From positions 1-56,004 of the forward strand of contig NZ_VZAD01000008.1 in the NCBI RefSeq assembly GCF_009495355.1: a stretch of DNA of 56,004 nucleotides, given 5' to 3'. The position numbers were made by a program, and so were the translations under genes. Shown here piece by piece: positions 20,404-28,119 of this stretch. Source of the stretch: Segatella copri. Its GTDB lineage: Bacteria > Bacteroidota > Bacteroidia > Bacteroidales > Bacteroidaceae. The notes under the pieces are model-generated. The model ran no database searches and was not told where the DNA came from. It saw only the letters and a program-made list of their open reading frames with translations. How positions within the stretch are numbered: the first letter of the stretch is position 1; the number at the start of each line of letters is the position of its first letter.

Positions 20404-20515
20404 CCTACTGCTTTTTATATATCTTAACTTATGTTCTACTAAATATAGCTTAGGTGTGGTTAAATATAATCTGCATATAACTAAATATAGGTTAGGCGAA
20501 GCAGTATGCAGTAGG
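20404..20515. repeat. three 21-base-phased AT-rich repeats inside an inverted repeat
   Basis: ACTAAATATAG (20438), GTTAAATATAA (20459) and ACTAAATATAG (20480) start exactly 21 bases apart. The outer copies extend to 17 matching positions with one change (ACTAAATATAGCTTAGG and ACTAAATATAGGTTAGG). They are bracketed by CCTACTGC (20404-20411) and its complement GCAGTAGG (20508-20515). The 21-base phase places all three on one face of the helix, as for an operator or iteron. The array is upstream of the HU-related gene, transcribed leftward. Confidence 0.6.
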
Positions 20516-20763
20516 CTTTTACAGGTTTTGATCTATAGCATTAGAGGTTATACATTAAGGAGAGCCAAGTTATATAACCAGAAGAAAGAATTGAAGTATA
20601 TAGATAAGTAAGAGGGTAAAGCAGGAAGAAAAATAAGATACTTTAGAACCACAAAGGCAAGCTTCTACAATCACAAAACAACGAATACTTAGTTTTTTTT
20701 CTGCATAGTTACAACAGTTTACCATCAAAACAGCTTGTAATTATTCATTTTATCACCTCTTTG
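20516..20763. other. AT-rich intergenic stretch without recognised gene
   Basis: This is the right part of the 587-base gap between the HU-related gene and the XRE-cupin gene. It has short open frames only, none with coding features or a promoter of its own, and no RNA gene that I recognise. Confidence 0.4.
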
Positions 20764-20795
20764 TTTGCTCAAATCACTTAAAAATCGTACTTTTG
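20764..20795 (+). promoter_or_regulatory. putative promoter of the XRE-cupin gene
   Basis: TTTG (20764-20767) and TACTTTTG (20788-20795) are 20 bases apart, a full consensus match. The leader to the chosen start at 20920 would be about 115 bases and contains the repeat pair at 20792 and 20856. Confidence 0.65.
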
Positions 20796-20873
20796 CCACA
20801 AAAAGCGAAAATTGGCTACACTCGGCAAAATCAAGCGAGCTTGTTTTGCACAATCTTTGTCACAAAAAGCGAA
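20792..20873 (+). promoter_or_regulatory. 18-base direct repeat pair, candidate operator
   Basis: TTTGCCACAAAAAGCGAA (20792-20809) and TTTGTCACAAAAAGCGAA (20856-20873) differ at one base and start 64 bases apart. The first overlaps the -7 element of the promoter, the second lies in the leader. The next gene encodes an XRE-type DNA-binding protein, so autoregulation through these sites is plausible. Duplication of a promoter piece is the alternative, because AATCTTTG precedes the second copy. Confidence 0.5.
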
Positions 20874-20919
20874 GGCAAGCAACAACGTTTGCCAACAACA
20901 ACTAAAAAGATATAGAACT

Positions 20920-21474
20920 ATGGACGAAGCAATTAAGCAAATAGGAGAAAGACTGAAAGGTCTGCGCGAAGTTCTCAACATCCCTGCAGAGGAAGTGGCA
21001 GAGCTTTGCGAAATCAGTCTTGAACATTATCTGAAGATCGAATCGGGAGAGGCCGACCCATCTGTATATCGCCTCTCCAAGATCTCAAAACGCTATGGCA
21101 TTGACCTCGATGTACTGCTCTTTGGCGAGGAGCCTCGCATGAAGGGCTACTACGTCACACGCAAGGGGCAAGGTCCGGAAATAGAACGCAACAACCAGTA
21201 TAAATACGAAAGCCTCGCTGTAGGTTTCAAAGACAGAAGGGTGAATCCCTTCATGGTACAGGTTGACCCTCTGCCAGGAGATGACAAGCCTCACAAGAAC
21301 GGACACGACGGTCAGGAATACGACTATGTCATGGAAGGCCAGCTCGAAGTAACGATAGAGGATAAAGTAATGGTACTTAATCCTGGCGACAGTATTTATT
21401 TCGACAGTAAGAAACAACACTGCTTCCGCTCGCTGAACGGAAAACCAGCCAAGTTTCTTTGTATAATCATATAG
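20920..21474 (+). CDS. XRE-family transcriptional regulator with cupin domain
   Basis: A 184-residue protein with an N-terminal helix-turn-helix (about residues 5-60, IGERLKGLREVLNIPAEEVAELC) and a C-terminal cupin (about 105-184, with HKNGHDGQEYDYVMEG and LNPGDSIYFDSKKQHCF). Such regulators sense a small ligand in the cupin and control neighbouring metabolic genes. The ATG at 20920 is preferred to an upstream frame opening at 20812 because the HTH follows directly and the extension is non-conserved in look (contains part of the 18-base repeat). The gene precedes an acyl-CoA ligase by 143 bases on the same strand, so it probably controls that ligase. Confidence 0.88.
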   Translation: MDEAIKQIGERLKGLREVLNIPAEEVAELCEISLEHYLKIESGEADPSVYRLSKISKRYGIDLDVLLFGEEPRMKGYYVTRKGQGPEIERNNQYKYESLAVGFKDRRVNPFMVQVDPLPGDDKPHKNGHDGQEYDYVMEGQLEVTIEDKVMVLNPGDSIYFDSKKQHCFRSLNGKPAKFLCIII

Positions 21475-21617
21475 GAGTTAAAGGTGTTAAGGAATTGAAG
21501 AAGTCAAGACAAATGATATAATCACCTCACAAGAGCAATAAACCATCTATAATAATAAGGTGAAGCCTTAACTTTTCACACACTTAGCCTCTTAACCCCT
21601 CTCAAATCACACACAAC

Positions 21618-23276
21618 ATGATAGAGAGATTTCTAAAACAAACTCATTTTACTTCAGAACAAGACTTCAAGGAGCATCTGGAGTTTATCATCCCCGAAGA
21701 CTTCAACTTTGCCTACGACGTAATGGACGAGTGGGCAAAGATAAAACCCGACCATGTTGCACTGCTTTGGACAAGTGAACGTGGCGAGGAGATACATTTT
21801 ACCTATCAAGACCTGAAGGAGCAGAGCGACAAAGCTGCAGCATACTTCCAGAGTCTCGGCATAGGCCACGACGACAAAGTGATGCTCATACTGAAGCGCC
21901 ATTACCAGTGGTGGCTTGCCATGCTCGGTCTCCACAAGTTGGGTGCCGTAGCCATCCCTGCCACACATATGCTTACCAAGCACGACATCATCTACCGTAA
22001 CAATGCAGCAAGCGTGAAAGCCATCATCTGCTGTGGAGACGACTATGTGGTAGAACAAATCAACGAGGCCATGCCAGAGAGTCCTACTGTCAAGACATTG
22101 ATCAGCATCGGTCCAGACATTCCTGATGGTTTCCACGACTGGATGAAGGAATGGAACGAATGTGCTCCTTTCGTTCGTCCTGAGCATGTAAATTCCAACG
22201 AGGACACTCTCTTGATGTACTTCACATCGGGCACCACAGGCGAGCCAAAGATGGTGGCACACGATCACCTCTATGCGCTCGGCCATTTGACCACGGGTGT
22301 ATATTGGCACAACCTGCACGAAAATTCCATCCATCTTACCGTAGCCGATACCGGTTGGGGCAAGGCAGTTTGGGGCAAGCTCTACGGACAATGGTTTGCC
22401 GGAGCCACCGTCTTTGTCTTCGACCATGAGAAGTTTACCGCCGACAAGATTATGCGCCAAATAGAGAAATATCACATTACCTCCTTCTGTGCACCTCCCA
22501 CCATCTATCGCTTCATGATTCAGGAGGATTTCTCTAAGTATGACCTCAGCAGTCTTGAATACTGCACCACTGCGGGAGAGGCTATGAACCCATCTGTGGC
22601 AGAAACCTTCCAGAAACTGACAGGCGTTCAGATTTATGAGGGCTTCGGACAGACAGAGACCACCATGACTCTTGGCACCTTCCCCTGGATCAAGCCAAAG
22701 CCAGGAAGCATGGGCAAGCCAAACCCACAATACGAGGTTCACATCCTTCGCCCAGACATGAGCGAATGCGAGGATGGCGAAAAAGGCGAAATTTGCATCC
22801 GCATAGGAGACCAAAAACCTATCGGCCTTTTCAAATACTATTACCGTGACGAGAAACAGACAAAATCTGTATGGCATGACGGCTACTATCATACAGGCGA
22901 CATGGCTTGGCGCGACGAGGAAGGCTACTTCTGGTTTGAGGGAAGAATTGACGATGTAATCAAGAGCTCAGGCTATCGCATTGGTCCCTTCGAGGTAGAG
23001 AACGCCCTGATGACTCATCCTGCCGTAGTAGAGTGTGCCATTACCGGTGTACCAGACCCTATAAGAGGTATGGTGGTAAAGGCTACTGTTGTGCTCAAAG
23101 ATGAGTACAAGAGTTTGGCAGGCCCCGATCTGATAAAGAAGTTGCAGGATCATGTAAAGCATGAGACTGCTCCTTATAAGTATCCCCGCATCATCGAGTT
23201 CGTAGATGAATTGCCAAAGACCATCTCTGGCAAGATTCGAAGAGTCGAAATAAGAGAGAAGGACAACAAAAAATAA
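21618..23276 (+). CDS. AMP-forming acyl-CoA synthetase (acetyl/medium-chain type)
   Basis: A 552-residue member of the ANL superfamily that activates a carboxylic acid with ATP and joins it to CoA. Core motifs are present: YFTSGTTGEPKMVAHDH (A3, about residue 200), YEGFGQTETT (A5), YHTGDMAWRDEEGYFWFEGR (A7), IDDVIKSSGYRIGP (A8), and PKTISGKIRR with the catalytic lysine near the C-terminus (A10). Length and the TADTGWGKAVWGKLYGQW segment suit the acyl-CoA synthetases that act on short to medium acids. The substrate cannot be assigned. It lies between the XRE-cupin regulator and proB. Confidence 0.9.
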   Translation: MIERFLKQTHFTSEQDFKEHLEFIIPEDFNFAYDVMDEWAKIKPDHVALLWTSERGEEIHFTYQDLKEQSDKAAAYFQSLGIGHDDKVMLILKRHYQWWLAMLGLHKLGAVAIPATHMLTKHDIIYRNNAASVKAIICCGDDYVVEQINEAMPESPTVKTLISIGPDIPDGFHDWMKEWNECAPFVRPEHVNSNEDTLLMYFTSGTTGEPKMVAHDHLYALGHLTTGVYWHNLHENSIHLTVADTGWGKAVWGKLYGQWFAGATVFVFDHEKFTADKIMRQIEKYHITSFCAPPTIYRFMIQEDFSKYDLSSLEYCTTAGEAMNPSVAETFQKLTGVQIYEGFGQTETTMTLGTFPWIKPKPGSMGKPNPQYEVHILRPDMSECEDGEKGEICIRIGDQKPIGLFKYYYRDEKQTKSVWHDGYYHTGDMAWRDEEGYFWFEGRIDDVIKSSGYRIGPFEVENALMTHPAVVECAITGVPDPIRGMVVKATVVLKDEYKSLAGPDLIKKLQDHVKHETAPYKYPRIIEFVDELPKTISGKIRRVEIREKDNKK

Positions 23277-23339
23277 TATCTATCCGAGGGGTTTAGAATT
23301 GAAGGTCACAAATTCTCCTCCCAATCATATCAATACAAA

Positions 23340-24122
23340 ATGGATAAAAGAATTGTAGTAAAAGTGGGCAGCAACGTGCTGACCCGTGAAGATGGCAAAC
23401 TCGACGTAACAAGAATGTCGGCTATTGTCGACCAAATCGTATGGCTCAAGCAACAGGGCTATGAGGTCATCCTGGTTTCATCAGGAGCTGTGGCTGCAGG
23501 AAGAGCCGAACATCACGTAGAGCACCATCTTGACAGCGTAGAGCAACGCCAGTTGTTCTCAGCCATCGGTCAGGTAAAGCTTATCGGCTTATACTACGAC
23601 CTCTTTCGTGAATACAAGATCAAGATTGGTCAGGTGCTTACCATGAAGGAGAACTTCGGTGCCGAGGAACAGTACAAGAATCAGGAAGCCTGTATGGAAG
23701 TCATGCTGGAGAACGGTGTTCTCCCCATCGTGAACGAGAACGATACGGTATGTATCACCGAGCTGATGTTTACTGATAATGATGAATTGTCGGGACTGAT
23801 TGCCCAAATGATGAAAGCGGACACGCTCATCCTCCTTACCAACGTGGACGGAATCTACAACGGCGATCCCTGCGAGCCTCATACACGCATCATCCCATCG
23901 GTATATTATGATCGCGACATCAGCGAATACATACAGCCCAGCAAGAGCAGTCATGGCCGTGGCGGTATGGCATCTAAGGCAAAGACCGCCCAGGAAGTTG
24001 CCAATGCCGGCATCAAGGTCATCGTTGCCAATGGCAATACGCCAAACATCCTCATCAACCTGAAGGAGCATCCGATGGAGACCCTTCATACCGAGTTTGT
24101 GGCAAGACCAAAGGAGAATTAA
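23340..24122 (+). CDS. proB: glutamate 5-kinase (short form without PUA domain)
   Basis: ProB phosphorylates glutamate in the first step of proline synthesis. The 260-residue protein has the amino-acid kinase fold with VVKVGSNVLT at the start, LVSSGAVAAG, NENDTV, TDNDELSG and the LLTNVDGIYNGDP segment, followed by GRGGMASKAKTA. It lacks the C-terminal PUA domain of the E. coli enzyme, as is usual in Bacteroidota. It follows the ligase by 63 bases and ends before a terminator. Its usual partner proA lies 12.5 kb further on, beyond an accessory island. Confidence 0.95.
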   Translation: MDKRIVVKVGSNVLTREDGKLDVTRMSAIVDQIVWLKQQGYEVILVSSGAVAAGRAEHHVEHHLDSVEQRQLFSAIGQVKLIGLYYDLFREYKIKIGQVLTMKENFGAEEQYKNQEACMEVMLENGVLPIVNENDTVCITELMFTDNDELSGLIAQMMKADTLILLTNVDGIYNGDPCEPHTRIIPSVYYDRDISEYIQPSKSSHGRGGMASKAKTAQEVANAGIKVIVANGNTPNILINLKEHPMETLHTEFVARPKEN

Positions 24123-24172
24123 CAATCAATAATTATAGAAATTCCATTATAGATTTTCTATAATCACATGGC

Positions 24173-24220
24173 AAAGGGCAGAAAATAGAGTACATCTTTC
24201 AACTTTCTGCCCTTTTTCTT
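24173..24220 (+). terminator. terminator after proB
   Basis: AAAGGGCAGAAA (24173-24184) pairs with TTTCTGCCCTTT (24204-24215), followed by a T-rich tract. The right arm marks roughly the left limit of the duplicated cassette. Confidence 0.75.
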
Positions 24221-24242
24221 TTTAATATTCAAGAAATAGTCG

Positions 24243-24286
24243 TACCTTTGTCATTACAAAAAAGTTGTAACACAAAACATGTAATG
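24243..24286 (+). promoter_or_regulatory. putative ATPase promoter and adjacent inverted repeat
   Basis: TACCTTTG (24243-24250) fits the -7 consensus. Directly after it CATTACA (24252-24258) and TGTAATG (24280-24286) form an inverted repeat ending five bases before the ATG at 24291. Both arms are also kept in the decayed copy upstream of 32556, where the -7 element has changed to CATCTTTG. The arms may be an operator or a leader hairpin. Confidence 0.5.
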
Positions 24287-24290
24287 GCGT

Positions 24291-25427
24291 ATGATACTAA
24301 GTAACAAGAAATTAGCGAATCCTTTCGTCTATCAAGGTTATGAAAGTCCTGAGTATTTTTGCGATAGAGAGGCAGAAACAAAGACTTTACTTTCCCACTT
24401 AAAGAACGGAAGAAATATTACCCTCATCTCTCCTCGAAGGATTGGCAAGACAGGACTTATTAAGAACACCTTCTACCATCTCAAGGAAGAAGAGAATGAT
24501 GCCATATGCCTATACCTTGACATTTTCGCCACCAAGAACTTGAATGATTTTGTGGAGCAACTTGGCATTATGGTCATCAACGACATTGTGCGCAAGAACG
24601 CCTCATTCTTCGAGAAGACCATTGCTTTCTTCAGTGCCTTACGCCCAGTGCTTAGCATGGATCCATTGACAGGCGAACCGAGTGTCTCCATCACGGTGGA
24701 ACCAACACAAGAAGATATTACTATTCGTAGCATCTTCAATTATCTCAACGAGAGTGGCAAAGAGGTATATATCGCCATCGATGAATTTCAGCAGATAGCT
24801 GAATATCCAGAGAAGGGAACGGAGGCTTTGCTTCGCTCCTACATTCAGTTCGCCCAACATGTCCACTTTATCTTTTCTGGCAGCAAACAACATTTGATGG
24901 CAGAAATATTCGGCTCGCCAAAACATCCATTCTACCAAAGCACAGAGATGATGGGCTTAAAGCCACTGAAATGCGACATTTACTGTAACTTCTGCCAAAG
25001 CTTCTTTAAGCAGAAAGGTGGTGACTTATCAAAAGAGATTTTCGAGCATATCTATCAGCAGTTTGATGGGCATACTTGGTATATCCAATGCATTATGAAC
25101 CGCCTTTACGAATCAGAAAGCCAAGTCGAAAACATGTCGCAAGTCAATGCCGCTCTCCTTTCCATCCTTGAGGGAAGAGAACCACAGTTTGAGAGCATGA
25201 CGCAGTTCTTTACAGAAAATCAGTTTGCTCTTCTCAAAGCCATTGCCAAGGACGGCATCGTTGCACAACCGACAGCAGGCAAGTTCATCAAAGGACATAA
25301 ATTGAGCGGAGCCAGCAGCGTAAAGGCTGCTCTTAAGATTTTAGAAGACAAGGAATTGGTATATAGAACCAATGACGGCTACCTCATCTACGACAGATTC
25401 ATGGATCTGTGGTTAAAGAGAATATAA
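24291..25427 (+). CDS. AAA-type ATPase (PF01637-like, ATPase_2)
   Basis: A 378-residue cytoplasmic ATPase resembling the Pfam ATPase_2 group. SPRRIGKT (47-54) is Walker A, and VYIAIDEFQQIA (about 159-170) is Walker B with the following segment; LIFSGS-type sensor sequence appears as FIFSGSKQH. The C-terminal part (about 300-378) looks like a winged helix (SGASSVKAALKILEDKELVYRTNDGYLIYDRF). The molecular role of these proteins is not established. In the second cassette the same gene is an internally deleted, frameshifted remnant followed by OmpA and lipoprotein genes, so this gene may once have been linked to those. The last 96 bases of homology (25340-25435) are identical to the remnant. Confidence 0.85.
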   Translation: MILSNKKLANPFVYQGYESPEYFCDREAETKTLLSHLKNGRNITLISPRRIGKTGLIKNTFYHLKEEENDAICLYLDIFATKNLNDFVEQLGIMVINDIVRKNASFFEKTIAFFSALRPVLSMDPLTGEPSVSITVEPTQEDITIRSIFNYLNESGKEVYIAIDEFQQIAEYPEKGTEALLRSYIQFAQHVHFIFSGSKQHLMAEIFGSPKHPFYQSTEMMGLKPLKCDIYCNFCQSFFKQKGGDLSKEIFEHIYQQFDGHTWYIQCIMNRLYESESQVENMSQVNAALLSILEGREPQFESMTQFFTENQFALLKAIAKDGIVAQPTAGKFIKGHKLSGASSVKAALKILEDKELVYRTNDGYLIYDRFMDLWLKRI

Positions 25428-25553
25428 ACAAGAAAATAATAACATAAAGACCTCTTTAGATTTTTTTTCGACCATATAGGCACTATTTTCGACCATTTAC
25501 TATCCTTACAAGGCACTTTGTCACCTACCAGGCAAAATACCATCTTGCATGAA

Positions 25554-25658
25554 TACAACTGCCGTGTGATCATCAATGGAGTCGTCGTTAAATCAGTATC
25601 TGGCGCCATAGGAACCAACAAGCAATTCGATGACATCTACTCTTTCAACGTAGAATAA
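25554..25658 (+). pseudogene. 3' remnant of the YfaP-like lipoprotein gene
   Basis: The last 34 codons and stop of the lipoprotein gene at 34437-35726 are repeated here with few changes (for example YNCRVIINGVVVKSVSGAIG is intact). There is no start, and the preceding sequence is the intergenic region that follows the ATPase gene. The missing part corresponds to about 33022-35622 in copy 2, that is the OmpA promoter and gene and most of the lipoprotein. Confidence 0.9.
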
Positions 25659-25674
25659 CAAACTCTATACCCAT

Positions 25675-25714
25675 AAAGAGGGTGTGCCATGTATTTATGA
25701 CACACCCTCTTTTG
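25675..25714 (+). terminator. terminator retained with the lipoprotein remnant
   Basis: AAAGAGGGTGTG (25675-25686) and CACACCCTCTTT (25701-25712) form a 12-base stem followed by TT. It corresponds to the terminator after the intact lipoprotein gene at 35743. Confidence 0.75.
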
Positions 25715-25749
25715 CATCTGAGAATCTTACTTCCCTTTCTGTATAATTG

Positions 25750-25781
25750 CACTATTGTGCCCTTTGCTGGGCACAATAGTG
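25750..25781. repeat. 13-base perfect hairpin, copy 1
   Basis: CACTATTGTGCCC and GGGCACAATAGTG flank the 6-base loop TTTGCT. The same arms with a different loop (TGCGCT) occur at 35932-35963. No T-run follows, so it does not look like a standard terminator. Confidence 0.75.
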
Positions 25782-25841
25782 TCACAAGTAGGCATTTCTG
25801 CCGGTATCACAATTTTTGTTTAATTATGAATAGTTGATACT

Positions 25842-28022
25842 TTATTCCAATACCAAAACGTGGCTCGTTCCATCTGTCTGGCTGAATACATTCAAGCCGA
25901 CTTTCATCAGATAATCACCGCTATACTGTTTGCCATTGCACTCCAAATCTGATTCCTTGCCAGGCATCAGGTTGGTCTCCTTGACAGTATATACTTTATC
26001 AGCATCCAAACCCTGCATCTTCACGTTCATCACAGGCTCCTTGTAGCGTGGATGCAAGTCGTAGGCGAAGAGGACGGCACGCTGTTTGTCCTTGCTTACA
26101 TAGTTGATGGCACAGTGGTTGCCCTCGTATGGAGATACCAGACGGTACTGGTCGCCTTCGAGAATCATCGGCTTCATGCTGTCATAGTTCTTGACGGCGT
26201 TCTGAACGAACTTATAGTCATCCTTTGAGAGTGACTTGAGGTCGATGTCGAAGCCCAACTTGCAAGAGCTGCAAACATCAGTGCGGAACTTCACACTGGT
26301 GTTCTTGTTCCAGTTGGTTACATGAGAGCCCATGGTCTTGGCAGGGAAGAACTTAGACAAGCTCCACTGGATGTAGATGCGCTCGTATGGGTCTGTATCA
26401 TCCGAGCACCAGAACTCGGTGAAGTATTTCAACATCTCGTAGTCCATTCTGCCGCCACCGCCAGAGCAGAGCATCATAGGCAACTTAGGATACTTGTTGT
26501 GGATGCGAGTGAGCACCTTGTAGATGCCACGGATATGGTCGATGTAGAAATTGCCCTGGTTCCCCTTGTGATATGGAGAGTAGATGTTGGTAATCACACT
26601 GTTGCAATCCCACTTGAAGTATGCCACGTCTGGGTTCTCTGTCATGATGCGATCCACGATGCCGAACACATAATCCTGTACCTTTGGGTTGCTGATGTCA
26701 AGCACCAACTGGTTGCGATAGTAATAAGTGTCACGCTTAGGCTGCATGATGACCCAGTCTGGATGCTTCTCGAAAAGTTCGCTCTTTGGGTTCACCATCT
26801 CAGGCTCAATCCAAATTCCGAATTTCACACCAGCCTTCTTGGCGTCTCTTACCAATCCAGGTATTCCCTCTGGCAGTTTGCTCTTGGTAGCCTCCCAGTC
26901 GCCGAGGCCTGCATGGTCGTCCTTGCGAGGATACTTGTTGGCAAACCAACCGTCGTCGAGCAAGAACATATCTACGCCCAGGTCCTTGGCATCCTTCATC
27001 AACTCAGCAAGACTCTGCTGGTTGAAGTCGAAGCCAGTGTTCTCCCAGTTGTTCAGAAGGGTAAGGCGGTCTTCCATACCCATGTTCACCTGATACTGGC
27101 GAGCCCAGTTGTGCAGATTTCGTGAAGCCTCGCCCATACCATTGTCGCTCATGGCGAAGATGAACTCAGGGGTCGTAAATGTCTCTCCTGCCTTCAACTT
27201 ATAGTCGGAAGCATATGGGTTGATGGCTGGGATGACACGGAGTGCGCCCACGTTGTCCACCTCGAAAGTGAAGCGGAAGTTGCCCGGCCATCCTATGGTA
27301 CCAAGCATCACCTTGCCTTCGTTTTCCTTGGCAGGTTCGTCGAAGCCCAATTCGAAGAAAGGCTCCTCTTGCATGGCGGCACGTGTGCCGAGCTTGGTGT
27401 CAACGATCTTCTTGCCTGTAGTCAACTGGCAGGTTTCAGGCTGTCCTTCCTTAGCCCAATCGCTGTGATAGTTGGTGACGAAGTATTTGTTTGCCTTGAA
27501 GTAGAGCATGGTAGAGCTGTATCTCCAGAGGGTGACAGGGGCTTTCTCTTTGTGAGAGATTTCGCTCCAAGCCTTGATGACGTTCTCCTTAGGATAAGCT
27601 GCGTAGTGGAGCTTCACGGTCAGCGGATATACTTTGTCCTGAAGGGTGATGATGGTTTCTGTACCCCCATTGATAGCTTTCTCCTCGGATGACTTATAAT
27701 ATAAATAGGTGGTCATGTTGCCATCGGCATGAGTCACAGCCACTGCCGGCTCGAAGAAATCTTCAGCACCGGAAGCTGCATAAACCTCATGACCTCGTTG
27801 ACAGACAGCACCATCAGAGGCTGCATATACGTCCCATTTCAGGTTCTGATAGTCTGCGGGATTCTTCAACTTGTCGCCTAAATACACTTGGTAGAGACGA
27901 CCCTTAGGAGAAACTTGCATCACGAGATCGGTCTTGTCGGTCGATACTCTGATGGTCTTTTGAGCGAATGCCATCACTGAAGTCATGCACATCGCTGCGA
28001 TAAGCATAAATGCCTTTTTCAT
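25842..28022 (-). CDS. alpha-galactosidase, glycoside hydrolase family 36
   Basis: A 726-residue secreted enzyme (signal peptide MKKAFMLIAAMCMTSVMAFA) that removes terminal alpha-galactose, for instance from raffinose-type sugars or galactomannan. An N-terminal beta-sandwich is followed by the (beta/alpha)8 domain with LDDGWF, YFKWDCN (nucleophile about D472) and WCSDDTDPYERI (acid/base about D541). The C-terminal antiparallel domain closes the protein. Length is typical of GH36. It lies 97 bases after a TonB-dependent receptor gene on the same strand, and the two probably form an operon read from the promoter at 30568. Confidence 0.93.
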   Translation of the reverse strand: MKKAFMLIAAMCMTSVMAFAQKTIRVSTDKTDLVMQVSPKGRLYQVYLGDKLKNPADYQNLKWDVYAASDGAVCQRGHEVYAASGAEDFFEPAVAVTHADGNMTTYLYYKSSEEKAINGGTETIITLQDKVYPLTVKLHYAAYPKENVIKAWSEISHKEKAPVTLWRYSSTMLYFKANKYFVTNYHSDWAKEGQPETCQLTTGKKIVDTKLGTRAAMQEEPFFELGFDEPAKENEGKVMLGTIGWPGNFRFTFEVDNVGALRVIPAINPYASDYKLKAGETFTTPEFIFAMSDNGMGEASRNLHNWARQYQVNMGMEDRLTLLNNWENTGFDFNQQSLAELMKDAKDLGVDMFLLDDGWFANKYPRKDDHAGLGDWEATKSKLPEGIPGLVRDAKKAGVKFGIWIEPEMVNPKSELFEKHPDWVIMQPKRDTYYYRNQLVLDISNPKVQDYVFGIVDRIMTENPDVAYFKWDCNSVITNIYSPYHKGNQGNFYIDHIRGIYKVLTRIHNKYPKLPMMLCSGGGGRMDYEMLKYFTEFWCSDDTDPYERIYIQWSLSKFFPAKTMGSHVTNWNKNTSVKFRTDVCSSCKLGFDIDLKSLSKDDYKFVQNAVKNYDSMKPMILEGDQYRLVSPYEGNHCAINYVSKDKQRAVLFAYDLHPRYKEPVMNVKMQGLDADKVYTVKETNLMPGKESDLECNGKQYSGDYLMKVGLNVFSQTDGTSHVLVLE

Positions 28023-28119
28023 TGTTCTTTGGTTTTTATTTGATTGTTGTTATTTTTGCTGTCATGATAACGTCTTGCAGTCTTTCTTTTTTGCAATTTT
28101 CATCGTATATTATGAAAGC

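Larger units (their letters stand above)
24205..25830 (+). repeat. copy 1 of a duplicated ATPase-OmpA-lipoprotein cassette
   Basis: This stretch aligns with 32468-35985 in the same orientation. Copy 1 keeps the whole ATPase gene, but its OmpA gene and nearly all of the lipoprotein gene are gone: the sequence passes from the intergenic region after the ATPase straight to the last 34 codons of the lipoprotein, at about 25551-25554. The right part (terminator, 13-base hairpin) also matches, with about 100 bases absent relative to copy 2. Confidence 0.85.

Noticed and set aside
20342..20763. Small plus-strand frame of about 83 codons upstream of the XRE-cupin gene
   Set aside because: It covers the phased AT-rich repeats, has no promoter of its own and the product is of low complexity without a domain.
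21654..22892. Long minus-strand frame of about 412 codons
   Set aside because: It is antisense to the acyl-CoA synthetase with all ANL motifs on the plus strand.
25441..25660. Minus-strand frame of about 82 codons between the ATPase and GH36 genes
   Set aside because: The plus strand here is the lipoprotein remnant and cassette intergenic DNA, so the frame is incidental.
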